Assembly: GCF_009936275.1 (NCBI RefSeq)
Contig: NZ_AP019797.1
Coordinates: 1,107,501 to 1,171,500 of the forward strand
From: Rhodothermus marinus
Lineage (GTDB): Bacteria; Bacteroidota; Rhodothermia; Rhodothermales; Rhodothermaceae
DNA length: 64,000 nucleotides
Direction of reading: 5' to 3'
Below the pieces are notes generated by a model. The model had not been told where the DNA came from and searched no databases. It saw only the letters and a list, made by a program, of their open reading frames with translations. Of this stretch, positions 36,995 through 45,377 are shown in pieces (positions within the stretch are counted from its first letter, which is position 1; every line of letters starts with the position of its first letter). The translations under genes and the position numbers were made by a program.

Positions 36995-38380
36995 ATGCTA
37001 CCCGAACGGGTTCGTCGCTTCATCGAGACCGAAGCCCTGTTGCAGCCCGGTCAGCGGGTGGTGGTGGGCGTCAGTGGCGGCGTGGACTCGATGGTCCTGC
37101 TCGAAGTGTTGCGGCGTCTGGGCTATCGACCGGTGGTGGCGCACGTCAACTATCGGCTGCGCGGGGCTGATTCGGACGCCGACGAAGCGCTTGTGCGGCG
37201 GTTCTGCCGCCGGCATCGCCTGCCGCTGCGTGTGGCCCGCATTGACCTGAAAGCCCACACGGGCGGCCGGGCCATTCAGGCGACGGCCCGGCGGGTGCGC
37301 TATACATTTTTCCGGCGCGTGGCCCGGCGAGAAGGGATCGATACGGTGGCCGTGGCGCACCATCGCGACGATCAGGCCGAGACATTGCTGCTGAACCTGG
37401 TGCGGGGCAGTGGGCTGGAAGGGCTGTTGGGTATGCGGCCGAAGCGCAGGCTGGGGCGGGAAAACATCTGGCTGGTGCGGCCGCTGCTTCCGGTGAGCCG
37501 GGCCGAGATCGAAGTCTGGGCGCAGGCCGAGGGCATTCCCTGGCGGGAGGATGTGAGCAATGCCAGCCTGCACTATCGGCGCGCCGTCATCCGGCACGAG
37601 GTGCTGCCGCTGCTGGTGCGACACTTCGGGTCGGGTGTGGCCGAACGGCTGGCGCACACGGCCGAGCTGCTCCGGGCCTACTACGAGGCGACGTTCCTGC
37701 CCGACTTGCGGCGGCGCTGGCAGGAGGTGGCGGACGGGGCCGTCCGGGCGCTGCGCCTGGAGGCGCTCCACGCGCAGCCGTCGGTCTGGCAGCGGCGCCT
37801 GATCCTGGAAGCCCTGCGGCGCTGGTTGCCGGGCGCCCCGCAACACCATCGCCTGGTGGCCCAGGTGGTCCGCCTGCTGCAGGCGCAACCGGGCCGTCGT
37901 CTGGAGCTGCCGCAGGGAACGGTCTGGCGCGACCGCGACGCGCTACGCTTCCGGCCGCGACAGTGGGCTACTTGGCCCGACGAGGGACTACTGGAGCCCG
38001 ACCGACCATTGCAACTGGCCGGCGGCACACTGGTCGCCAGCGTGCAGGAGACCGTGCCCGAGCGTCTCGACGAAGGTACGCCGCTGGTGGCCTACGTGGA
38101 CGCCGACCGAATCCGGTGGCCACTGCGCGTGCGTCGCTGGCAGCCCGGCGACCGCATGCAGCCGCTGGGCATGCGTGGCCACAGAAAAGTCAGTGACCTG
38201 CTGACTGACCTGAAAGTGCCCGTCGATCAACGTGACCGCTGCTACGTAGTCTCTCAGGACAGTGAGATCGTCTGGCTGGTGGGCTATCGGCTGGCCGAGC
38301 CATTTCGAGTACGGCCCGAAACCCGCCGCGTAGTGAAACTCTGCTGGAAACCCGACCCGCCCCTACCCGAAAAGCAGTGA
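36995..38380 (+). CDS. tilS: tRNA(Ile)-lysidine synthase
   Basis: A 461-residue enzyme that converts the wobble C of tRNA-Ile2 to lysidine. The PP-loop VVVGVSGGVDSMVLLEVL lies near residue 25, followed by VAVAHHRDDQAETLLLNLVRGSGLEGL. The C-terminal TilS domain (WPLRVRRWQPGDRMQPLGMRG ... RKVSDLLTDLKVP) is present. It starts 14 bases after mutL, so co-transcription is likely. Confidence 0.94.
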   Translation: MLPERVRRFIETEALLQPGQRVVVGVSGGVDSMVLLEVLRRLGYRPVVAHVNYRLRGADSDADEALVRRFCRRHRLPLRVARIDLKAHTGGRAIQATARRVRYTFFRRVARREGIDTVAVAHHRDDQAETLLLNLVRGSGLEGLLGMRPKRRLGRENIWLVRPLLPVSRAEIEVWAQAEGIPWREDVSNASLHYRRAVIRHEVLPLLVRHFGSGVAERLAHTAELLRAYYEATFLPDLRRRWQEVADGAVRALRLEALHAQPSVWQRRLILEALRRWLPGAPQHHRLVAQVVRLLQAQPGRRLELPQGTVWRDRDALRFRPRQWATWPDEGLLEPDRPLQLAGGTLVASVQETVPERLDEGTPLVAYVDADRIRWPLRVRRWQPGDRMQPLGMRGHRKVSDLLTDLKVPVDQRDRCYVVSQDSEIVWLVGYRLAEPFRVRPETRRVVKLCWKPDPPLPEKQ

Positions 38381-38424
38381 AAGTCCTAAATTAAGCAGAC
38401 TTTTTAACCAGACCACAAGTGATC

Positions 38425-39006
38425 ATGGCCTGTACCAGTACTCCGGTGCCCTGCGAGATTCCCGAGGTGGTGGAATGTCGTGGTGAACGGTTTCGGCTGT
38501 TTCTGGACGCCGCCACGCTGCAGCAACGCGTAGCCGAGCTGGGACGCCAGATCAGCCGGGACTACGAGGGAAAGCGACCCATCCTGATCGGCGTGCTCAA
38601 CGGCGCATTCATGTTTCTGGCCGATCTCATGCGCTACATCACGATCGACTGTGAGGTCGATTTTCTGAAACTCTCCTCGTACGGGGCCGAGAAGGTATCG
38701 AGTGGGCAGGTGTACGAGCTGAAAAAAATCGACGCCGATATTCGCGGGCGGCACGTGCTGATCGTAGAAGACATCGTCGATACGGGTCTGTCCATGCAGT
38801 TCATCCTGGAACGTCTGAAGGCATACGAGCCCGCCTCGGTGGCAACGGTCACGCTGCTGCACAAGGTCGAGGCCACACAGGTCGACGTGCCGCTGGATTA
38901 TGTGGGCTTTCGCATTCCCAACAAGTTCGTCATCGGCTACGGCCTCGACTACGGCCAGCTCGCCCGCAATCTTGCTTCGATCTATATCCTGGACGATAAT
39001 CCCTGA
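38425..39006 (+). CDS. hpt: Hypoxanthine phosphoribosyltransferase
   Basis: A 193-residue purine-salvage enzyme. The PRPP-binding motif VLIVEDIVDTGLSM is complete, and KRPILIGVLNGAFMFLADL carries the N-terminal flap region. The tilS-hpt order is common in bacteria. An ATG at 38425 is chosen; a GTG two codons upstream is possible. Confidence 0.93.
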   Translation: MACTSTPVPCEIPEVVECRGERFRLFLDAATLQQRVAELGRQISRDYEGKRPILIGVLNGAFMFLADLMRYITIDCEVDFLKLSSYGAEKVSSGQVYELKKIDADIRGRHVLIVEDIVDTGLSMQFILERLKAYEPASVATVTLLHKVEATQVDVPLDYVGFRIPNKFVIGYGLDYGQLARNLASIYILDDNP

Positions 39007-39060
39007 CGCCGAAAACGTAAGGTGGTCGGCGTTGGTAGCCGTTCCCGAAACTTACACGCC

Positions 39061-39081
39061 GGATGCGCCATCGGCGCATCC
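39061..39081. repeat. Perfect short inverted repeat upstream of the RiPP locus
   Basis: A nine-bp stem GGATGCGCC/GGCGCATCC with a three-base loop, in the 236-base gap between hpt and the HPr-kinase-like gene. No T-run follows on either strand, so it is not a standard terminator. I see no promoter I would commit to in this gap. Confidence 0.5.
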
Positions 39082-39242
39082 CGATCGACGCCGCGGACCG
39101 TAACTTGCCGGCAACTTCCAGAACGGTCGGTAGGAAGCCACGGAAGCGACAGGTCGGAAGTGCCTCATTGAGAGGCCTGAGGTCCCTGCCACGTGGCTAT
39201 CTACAACGGCATTGAAAATTCGAGGTGTTGCCGGTTCTTCGT

Positions 39243-40196
39243 ATGACAGATAACCCGGTTGTCGTGGATGTAAAAGCGAGGCTTCGGCAGGGGTGGCCCT
39301 ACCACTATACGATCTACGGACTACATGTCTGTTCGGACGTGCCGCTTCCCGAGCTGAAGCCGGTGGCGCCGGCGGAGGGTGAGGTGTACATCTACCGGGA
39401 CGTGCTGGCGCCGATGGCCGAAGGGCTGGAGCGGCAGGGAAATCGCCTGCGCGTGACCCCCACCGAAGCGCTGCTGATTTACGACGAGGTCGGATTGTTG
39501 CACATTGCGGACGGTCGGTACCTTACCTACGACGTGCCACCCGAACTGCCCGACGAGACGCTCCGTGTGCTTCTGCTGGGCATCGGGCTGGGCATTCTGA
39601 TGCATCAGCGGGGCCATCTGGTGCTGCATGCCAGCGCCGTGGCCATGGGGGATCGGGTGGTGGCATTCATTGCCGAAAAAGGGCACGGTAAATCGACGAT
39701 GGCGGCCGCACTGCATGCGCGGGGCTATCCGCTGGTGACCGATGACGTGCTCGTGCTGGACGAGCGGCCGGACGGTCCACCGCTGGTCCTGCCCGCCTAT
39801 CCGCAACTCAAGCTCTGGCCGGACGCCCTGATGCAGGCCATGCAGACGACACCCGACGGGCTTCCGCGCGTGCATCCGGCCATCGAAAAGCGTGTGACGC
39901 GGCTGCCGGAAGGGGTAGACCGCCCGCTGCCGCTGGCCGCGCTGTTTGCGCTTCGTCCGGGCAAGGCCATCCAGATCCGTCCGCTGCAGGGTCAGGAAGC
40001 CTTTCTGGAGTTGCTCTTGCATACCTATACGCGGGTGCTGCTGGAGCAGACGCGCACTTCGGCCCGCCACCTGCAGCAGGTGGGCCATCTGGCCCGCTAC
40101 GTGCCGGTGCTGACGCTGGAGCGTCCGCCCGGGCTGGATCTGTTGCCCGACGTGGTGGCCACCATCGAAACGTTTGCCCGGCAGGAGCTTCCATGA
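39243..40196 (+). CDS. HPr-kinase-like protein of a RiPP locus
   Basis: A 317-residue protein related to the HPr kinase C-terminal domain. HLVLHASAVAMGDRVVAFIAEKGHGKSTM carries the Walker A (G147-T152), followed by YPLVTDDVLVL. Proteins of this kind accompany lasso-peptide clusters, where some phosphorylate the precursor tail. The ATG at 39243 is preferred over an in-frame GTG at 39225. It overlaps the next gene as ATGA, so kinase and cyclase are coupled. Confidence 0.8.
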   Translation: MTDNPVVVDVKARLRQGWPYHYTIYGLHVCSDVPLPELKPVAPAEGEVYIYRDVLAPMAEGLERQGNRLRVTPTEALLIYDEVGLLHIADGRYLTYDVPPELPDETLRVLLLGIGLGILMHQRGHLVLHASAVAMGDRVVAFIAEKGHGKSTMAAALHARGYPLVTDDVLVLDERPDGPPLVLPAYPQLKLWPDALMQAMQTTPDGLPRVHPAIEKRVTRLPEGVDRPLPLAALFALRPGKAIQIRPLQGQEAFLELLLHTYTRVLLEQTRTSARHLQQVGHLARYVPVLTLERPPGLDLLPDVVATIETFARQELP

Positions 40197-42223
40197 GTGC
40201 CATCTTCGGCCTGATTCATTTCGACGGACGGCCCGTTGAGATCGAAGCACTGCGGCCGGCGCTGGACGTGCTGGCCCATCGGGGACCGGACGGCCAGGGG
40301 CGCTGGCACGAGGGCTCCGTGCTGCTGGCGCACTGGATGCTCCATACGACGCCGGAGTCGCTGCACGAGCAGCAACCGCTCGTCGCTCCGGAGGGCGATC
40401 TGGTGCTGGTGGCCGATGCCCGGATCGACAACCGCGATGAACTGCTGGCTGCCCTGGGCCTTCGATCCACGGCGGAGCGGCCGGTGACAGACGCTGAGCT
40501 GATTCTGGCCGCCTATCGCCGCTGGGGGGCCGACTGTCCGGATCGGCTCCTCGGCGATTTTGCTTTTGCCATCTGGGACCGACGGCACCGACGGCTTTTT
40601 GCTGCCCGCGACGGCATGGGCGTGCGGCCGTTCTATTATTTCCACGACGGCCGACGCTTCGCCTTTGCCACGCTGCTTCCGGCCGTGCGTATGCTGCCCG
40701 ACGTGCCGCAGGACATCGACGAAGAGATGATCCTGCGATTTCTGACCCTGAAGCTGGAAACGGAAAACGTGCGGACGTTTTACCGGGCGATTCGGCGATT
40801 GCCCGGGGGGCATGCGCTCCAGGTGGATTCCCGGGAGCTGCATTGCTGGCGTTACTGGCGGGTCGATCTGGAGCAGGAGGTGCACTTTCGGTCGGAAACC
40901 GAGTACGTGGAAGCCTTTCGTGCCTGCTTCGAGGAGGCTGTACGGTGTCGGCTCCGCAGCGCGTTTCCCGTGGGCACCCAACTCAGTGGGGGGCTGGATT
41001 CCTCGTCGGTGACCGGTATGGCGGCACATCTGCTAAAGGATCAGGTAGTGCATGCCGGGACGGCTGTCTTCGAAGATGTGCCTGAAACACAGCGACTGCA
41101 GGTTGATGAACGGCAATATGCTGACGCTGTCGTTCGACGCTTTCCGAATCTGTGCCATCACCTGTTTCATGCTGATCGCGTAAGTCCCCTGATACACCTG
41201 GACAAAGTGGTCGAGCTATACGGGCAGCCCTTCTTTTCGGCGAATTACCACATCCCTGTCGGAATAGCTCAGACGCTGCAGACAGAAGGGGTGCGGGTTA
41301 TTCTGAGCGGGCTGGATGGCGACAGTGTGCTGACCTATGGATGGGCGCGGCTGGCCGATCTTTTTTACCAAAAGCAATGGGAGCAATTTGCGCAGGAAGT
41401 AGAGGCGTTCGCGAAAGTGGAAGGATTGTCTCCGCAGCGCGTCGCGCAGAAATTCGGAGGCGCTGTTCTCGAAAAGTGGGCGCGATCCTTTCGCTGGAAA
41501 GCGTTCCAGGAAGGTGGACGATATCTGGCACAGCGCTTCGGGATTCCCTTTGACCGGCTTGTGCTACAGACAGGCATCAAACCCTGGATACCCGTTGCCT
41601 GGCGCCGTAAGCGAGCCCGCCCACGCTCTCAGGAACGATTCGTTCGATTTTCTGAAGCCTATCATCTCTCTCCATTGCTGGAGGACTGGCTGGCACGCCA
41701 GCCGTCTGAGCAGGCGAGCGGATGGCATCCGCGTCGGGATCACTGGGAACAGCTGGCGGGAGGCATCTGGCAGTGGGTGCTTGAATTCGCGAATGCGCGT
41801 GTTGGCTGGCTTCAGGTTGAAGAACGCTTTCCTTTCTTCGACCGACGGGTAGTCACCCTGAGTGTGCAATTGCCTCTGGCCTACAAACTGCGCCACGGAT
41901 GGGCGCGCTACCTTCTGCGCAGGGCGCTTGAGGGAATGCTGCCCCCTGAAGTGCAATGGCGGTCTTCCAAGGCAAATATCGGCTACGGGTTTACGACCGG
42001 ATTGCTTCGGTTTGAAAAGGCGCGCATAGCCAGTCTGATCGCTTCCGCTTCGCAATTGAGGCCCTTCGTAGAACCGAAACGGTTGCGTCAGGCATGGGAG
42101 CACATGCAGCAGCACAAGGCGGACACTGATCCTTCTGTGGATATGGCGTTGTATCTATGTTTGATCCTCCACCAGTGGCTGACGACTGTCTCCGAGGTAC
42201 CGGTCTCGGCGCAGGCCGAGTGA
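40193..42223 (+). CDS. Asparagine-synthetase-like cyclase, lasso C type
   Basis: A 676-residue protein with the two domains of class B asparagine synthetase. The N-terminal amidotransferase-like domain starts MSAIFGLIHFDG: the catalytic Cys2 of true enzymes is Ser, so it cannot use glutamine, as in lasso cyclases. The synthetase domain has the ATP loop LSGGLDSSSV (264-273). In lasso systems this protein adenylates an Asp or Glu side chain and closes the macrolactam on the core N-terminus. It is directly upstream of three precursor peptides. Confidence 0.85.
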   Translation: MSAIFGLIHFDGRPVEIEALRPALDVLAHRGPDGQGRWHEGSVLLAHWMLHTTPESLHEQQPLVAPEGDLVLVADARIDNRDELLAALGLRSTAERPVTDAELILAAYRRWGADCPDRLLGDFAFAIWDRRHRRLFAARDGMGVRPFYYFHDGRRFAFATLLPAVRMLPDVPQDIDEEMILRFLTLKLETENVRTFYRAIRRLPGGHALQVDSRELHCWRYWRVDLEQEVHFRSETEYVEAFRACFEEAVRCRLRSAFPVGTQLSGGLDSSSVTGMAAHLLKDQVVHAGTAVFEDVPETQRLQVDERQYADAVVRRFPNLCHHLFHADRVSPLIHLDKVVELYGQPFFSANYHIPVGIAQTLQTEGVRVILSGLDGDSVLTYGWARLADLFYQKQWEQFAQEVEAFAKVEGLSPQRVAQKFGGAVLEKWARSFRWKAFQEGGRYLAQRFGIPFDRLVLQTGIKPWIPVAWRRKRARPRSQERFVRFSEAYHLSPLLEDWLARQPSEQASGWHPRRDHWEQLAGGIWQWVLEFANARVGWLQVEERFPFFDRRVVTLSVQLPLAYKLRHGWARYLLRRALEGMLPPEVQWRSSKANIGYGFTTGLLRFEKARIASLIASASQLRPFVEPKRLRQAWEHMQQHKADTDPSVDMALYLCLILHQWLTTVSEVPVSAQAE

Positions 42224-42327
42224 GCCAAAAGCGCATGTAAGTGCCGCCATTCCTGGTACGGCCGGCCTCAAGAGCATTCGCATCTTTATTACCGAAACCT
42301 GTCAAATCAACGTTATGAGGTGCTGCT

Positions 42328-42477
42328 ATGCGTAACACCAAACGCTCCTGGAAGACGCCGGTCCTGGTTGTTCACGGAAAGACGCAGGAAATTACGGCTG
42401 GCAGTTGCTGGTATGGGAAGCAGGGTGGGCAGTATGACGCCGACCTGGGTCCTGGCACGCTCAGCGACTGCCGGTAA
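42328..42477 (+). CDS. RiPP precursor peptide 1 (lasso-type leader)
   Basis: A 49-residue peptide behind a GAGGTGCTGCT ribosome site. The leader has W8, P11, L13, G17 and T23 in the spacing of lasso leaders, where Thr lies at -2 of the cleavage site. That predicts a 25-residue core from G25 to R49 with C27 and C48 (core 3 and 24) and Asp at core 13, 15 and 23. No Asp or Glu lies at core 7-9. It is nearly identical to the next peptide in the core. Confidence 0.8.
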   Translation: MRNTKRSWKTPVLVVHGKTQEITAGSCWYGKQGGQYDADLGPGTLSDCR

Positions 42478-42531
42478 TTCCCGTCTGAAGCAAACCCCAT
42501 CCCTGTTCACCATAATAGACTGGGTGCTGCC

Positions 42532-42687
42532 ATGAAGGGCGAAACGATCAAGCGGCCCTGGCAGAAGCCGGCACTTGTAATGCACGGCAAGGCCACGGAG
42601 GTCACGACTGGTAAGTGCTGGTACGGGAAGCAGGGCGGTCGATATGACGCCGACCTGGGTCCTAGCACGCTCAGCGACTGCCGGTAA
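42532..42687 (+). CDS. RiPP precursor peptide 2 (lasso-type leader)
   Basis: A 51-residue paralog of peptide 1, 54 bases downstream. Leader positions are W10, P13, L15, G19 and T25; the predicted core runs G27-R51. The core differs from that of peptide 1 at only three positions (Ser to Lys at 2, Gln to Arg at 11, Gly to Ser at 19), and both end SDCR. The leader is less conserved except for the recognition positions. A strong terminator follows. Confidence 0.8.
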   Translation: MKGETIKRPWQKPALVMHGKATEVTTGKCWYGKQGGRYDADLGPSTLSDCR

Positions 42688-42709
42688 GGACACGGGATGT
42701 TCTTCGGAG

Positions 42710-42746
42710 AAAAGGCGTGGTGTCCGTAACGGGCACCACGCCTTTT
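42710..42746 (+). terminator. Strong terminator after precursor peptides 1 and 2
   Basis: A hairpin of about 17 bp with a three-base loop (TAA), one G-T pair, beginning AAAAGGCGTGGTG and ending in four T. It would limit read-through from the precursor genes into peptide 3 and the exporter. Confidence 0.87.
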
Positions 42747-42855
42747 CTGGTTTGCGCCAGAAGCGCATCTGCGACGCGGAAAAGCACGTTGGTTTTGGAA
42801 GAACGCCTGTCTGAAATTTAAAAGCAGTTTCGATCATTCGAAGACGAGGACAACC

Positions 42856-43074
42856 ATGAAGGACGCTGTAGTGCCCAAGAAGTCGTGGGCGCGTCCCACA
42901 TTGACGGAGTTCGGTTCGCTGGAGACGATGACCGGTTCGGGCTGGGGGCATCCCCCGGGTCTTCCGGGTGGAGGCTGGAAGTTCAAGGGAAAGGGGTGGG
43001 GCAAAGGCCGGAATCACTGGTGGCATGACCACTACAACAACCGCTGTCCGGATGACGATCTGAGCGGCCTCTGA
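42856..43074 (+). CDS. Putative RiPP precursor peptide 3, Gly/Trp/His-rich core
   Basis: A 72-residue peptide. W11, P14, L16, G20 and T26 repeat the leader spacing of peptides 1 and 2. The predicted core from S28 is about 45 residues, rich in Gly, Trp, His and Lys (GWGHPPGLPGGGWKFKGKGW), with one cysteine (C64) and an acidic tail (PDDDLSGL). It has no acidic residue until D58, so a lasso ring is implausible. It may use the same recognition element but be matured differently, or be a structural peptide. Confidence 0.7.
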   Translation: MKDAVVPKKSWARPTLTEFGSLETMTGSGWGHPPGLPGGGWKFKGKGWGKGRNHWWHDHYNNRCPDDDLSGL

Positions 43075-43154
43075 GATGGCCGTGCGAAACCGCCCGGGAT
43101 CCCCCGGCGTCTCACTCCAATGGAATTTTTTAATGTGAACGTCTGCTACTGGCC

Positions 43155-45035
43155 GTGTCGTGGCGCTGGGTTCTGAAAGAAGCGCGTCTGAAGACGACCT
43201 ATCTGGTACGGGCGCTGCGACTCATCTGGGAAGCGACGGGCCGCTGGACGCTGCTCTGGCTGCTGTTGCTCCTGATCGGAGGCGTGCTGCCGGCCGCGCT
43301 GGTGTATCTGACGAAGCACCTGGTGGATGCCGTCGCGGCCGCCATCGGGGCCGGACTCTCCTGGGAGACCGTGCAGCCCGTCCTGTGGCCGGCCCTGCTG
43401 ATGGGCGGTGTGCTGCTGCTCTCGCAGGGGCTGAGCGGATTGACGAGCTGGATCCGCACCGCCCAGGCTGAACACGTGCTGGATCATGTGAAAGACCTGA
43501 TCCACACCAAGGCGGCCGAGGTCGATCTGGCCTTTTACGACAACCCGGACTACTACGACCACCTGGAGCGGGCCAACAGCGAGGCGGCCAGTCGCTCACT
43601 TTCGCTGCTGGACAACCTGGGCAGCCTGCTCCAGAACAGTGTCACGCTCGTCAGCATCGCGGCCATTCTGGTGCACTACAGCGTCTGGCTCCCGCTGGCG
43701 CTGCTCATCACCACACTGCCCGCCCTGTTCGTCGTGGTGCACCACCACCGGCGCGAACATGCCTGGTGGACGGCCCATACCGTCGATCAACGCCGCGCCG
43801 GCTACTTCGACCGCCTGCTGACCATGGCGTTCTTTGCACCGGAGGTGCGCGTGTTCGATCTGGCCGGTCACTTCCGGCAGCGGTACCAGGAGGTGCGCCA
43901 GCGGCTGCGAGAAGGGCGCCTGGACCTGATGCGCCGCCAGGCCTGGGCCAGTCTGGGCGCCGGACTGGTGGGCCTGCTGGCCACCGCGCTCGTGATGGTC
44001 TGGATGGTGGGCCGGGCCCTGCGCGGGCTGGCCTCGCTGGGCGACCTGGCCCTTTTCTACCAGGCCTTCAACCAGGGGCAGGGACTCATGCGCGCCCTGC
44101 TCAGCAGCGCCGGCCAGATGTACGCGAACACGCTCTTTCTGGAGCATCTGTTTACCTTTCTGGAAATTCAGACCGGCCTGCCCGAACCGGAGGATCCGGT
44201 ACCCGTGCCGCGGCGGCTCCGGGAAGGCATCCGTTTCGAAAAGGTCACCTTCCGCTATCCGGACAGCGAGCGACCGGTCCTCCGACAGCTCGATCTGTTC
44301 ATTCCGGCCGGAAAGACCGTCGCCATCGTGGGCGCCAACGGCGCCGGCAAAAGTACGCTCATCAAGCTGTTGTGCCGATTTTACGATCCAGACGAAGGGC
44401 GCGTCACCCTCGACGGGATCGATCTGCGGCGCTTTTGCCGGCGCGAGCTGCTCGATGCGATTACCGTGCTGTTTCAGTTTCCCGTGCCCTATCAGGACAC
44501 GCTGGCCCGCAACATCGCGCTGGGCGACCTCAAGGTGCCGCCCACCCGCGAGGCAATCGAACGGGCGGCCCGCAGCGCCATGGTGGACGAAATCGCCCGC
44601 AAGCTGCCCCACGGCTACGATACGCTACTGGGCAAGTGGTTTTCAGAAGAAGGGGCCGAACTCAGCGGCGGCGAATGGCAGCGCGTGTCGCTGGCCCGGG
44701 CCTTCTACCGGCAGGCGCCCATCGTCGTGCTCGACGAGCCCACCAGCGCGATGGATTCGTGGACCGAGGCCGAGTGGATGGATCGCTTCGGCGAGCTGGT
44801 GCGCGGCCGCACCGCGCTGATCATTACACATCGGTTCACCACGGCCATGCGGGCCGATCTGATCTATGTGATGGACGAGGGACGTGTCATCGAACAGGGC
44901 ACGCACCATCAGCTGCTGGCCCTGAACGGCCACTACGCCGCCTCTTGGCGACGGCAGATGCGGCAACACGACGAACCGGAGGCGTCCGATCTTTCCGCGC
45001 AAGTTTTCTTGCCGGGTGCCGATAAAAAACAGTAG
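43155..45035 (+). CDS. ABC exporter (fused permease-ATPase), lasso D type
   Basis: A 626-residue type I ABC exporter with about six membrane segments in residues 20-310, then a nucleotide-binding domain: Walker A GANGAGKST from G393, LSGGEWQRVSLARAF, and Walker B IVVLDEPTSAMD. No C39 peptidase domain precedes the membrane part, so it would not cut the leader itself. The start is a GTG; the frame is closed by a stop only eight codons upstream and no ATG is available. Confidence 0.88.
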   Translation: MSWRWVLKEARLKTTYLVRALRLIWEATGRWTLLWLLLLLIGGVLPAALVYLTKHLVDAVAAAIGAGLSWETVQPVLWPALLMGGVLLLSQGLSGLTSWIRTAQAEHVLDHVKDLIHTKAAEVDLAFYDNPDYYDHLERANSEAASRSLSLLDNLGSLLQNSVTLVSIAAILVHYSVWLPLALLITTLPALFVVVHHHRREHAWWTAHTVDQRRAGYFDRLLTMAFFAPEVRVFDLAGHFRQRYQEVRQRLREGRLDLMRRQAWASLGAGLVGLLATALVMVWMVGRALRGLASLGDLALFYQAFNQGQGLMRALLSSAGQMYANTLFLEHLFTFLEIQTGLPEPEDPVPVPRRLREGIRFEKVTFRYPDSERPVLRQLDLFIPAGKTVAIVGANGAGKSTLIKLLCRFYDPDEGRVTLDGIDLRRFCRRELLDAITVLFQFPVPYQDTLARNIALGDLKVPPTREAIERAARSAMVDEIARKLPHGYDTLLGKWFSEEGAELSGGEWQRVSLARAFYRQAPIVVLDEPTSAMDSWTEAEWMDRFGELVRGRTALIITHRFTTAMRADLIYVMDEGRVIEQGTHHQLLALNGHYAASWRRQMRQHDEPEASDLSAQVFLPGADKKQ

Positions 45036-45053
45036 CTTTAAAACGGAATACTC

Positions 45054-45377
45054 ATGAGCCGAACGGACACACCGATGGCGCACGCCGTGCTGACGCTGGA
45101 CACCGTTGTCGTCGCTTCTCCCGAACAGGTCTCGTCAAAACTGGGCGAGGAGGTGGTCATTCTGAACCTTCGCAACGGGGTCTACTACGGACTGGACCCC
45201 ATCGGCACCCGCATCTGGGAGCTCATCCAGGAGCCGCGCTCCGTCCGTCAGGTGTGCGAGGTGCTGCTCGAAGAGTACGACGTGACCTTCGAGCAGTGCG
45301 CCGAAGACGTGCTGGCCCTCATGCGCGATCTGCAGGCACAGGGCCTCATTGAGGCGCGCGACGCTCAGGGCACGTAA
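45054..45377 (+). CDS. PqqD-like RiPP recognition element (lasso B1 type)
   Basis: A 107-residue PqqD-family protein that binds RiPP leader peptides. The winged-helix fold shows as VVASPEQVSSKLGEEVVILNLRNGVYYGLDPIGTRIWELI, then RSVRQVCEVLLEEYDV and the last helix EDVLALMRDLQAQGLIEA. It closes the RiPP locus. Normally a B2 transglutaminase-like protease is next to or fused to it; here the next gene is convergent and unrelated, overlapping by 13 bases. Confidence 0.85.
   Translation: MSRTDTPMAHAVLTLDTVVVASPEQVSSKLGEEVVILNLRNGVYYGLDPIGTRIWELIQEPRSVRQVCEVLLEEYDVTFEQCAEDVLALMRDLQAQGLIEARDAQGT

Noticed and set aside
42753..42767. Short palindrome TGCGCCAGAAGCGCA also seen at 31733-31747 as a possible repeat family
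   Set aside because: The copy at 31733-31747 is part of an ordinary terminator and the shared core is only 15 bases; chance similarity of GC-rich hairpins is likely.
42313..43032. A 239-residue reading frame antisense to the precursor peptides
   Set aside because: Its internal repetition simply mirrors the duplicated precursor genes on the other strand; no ribosome site or family match.
42328..43074. Calling these ordinary lasso peptides
   Set aside because: The leaders fit, but none of the three cores has Asp or Glu at ring position 7-9 after the predicted cut, so the lasso fold is not supported.
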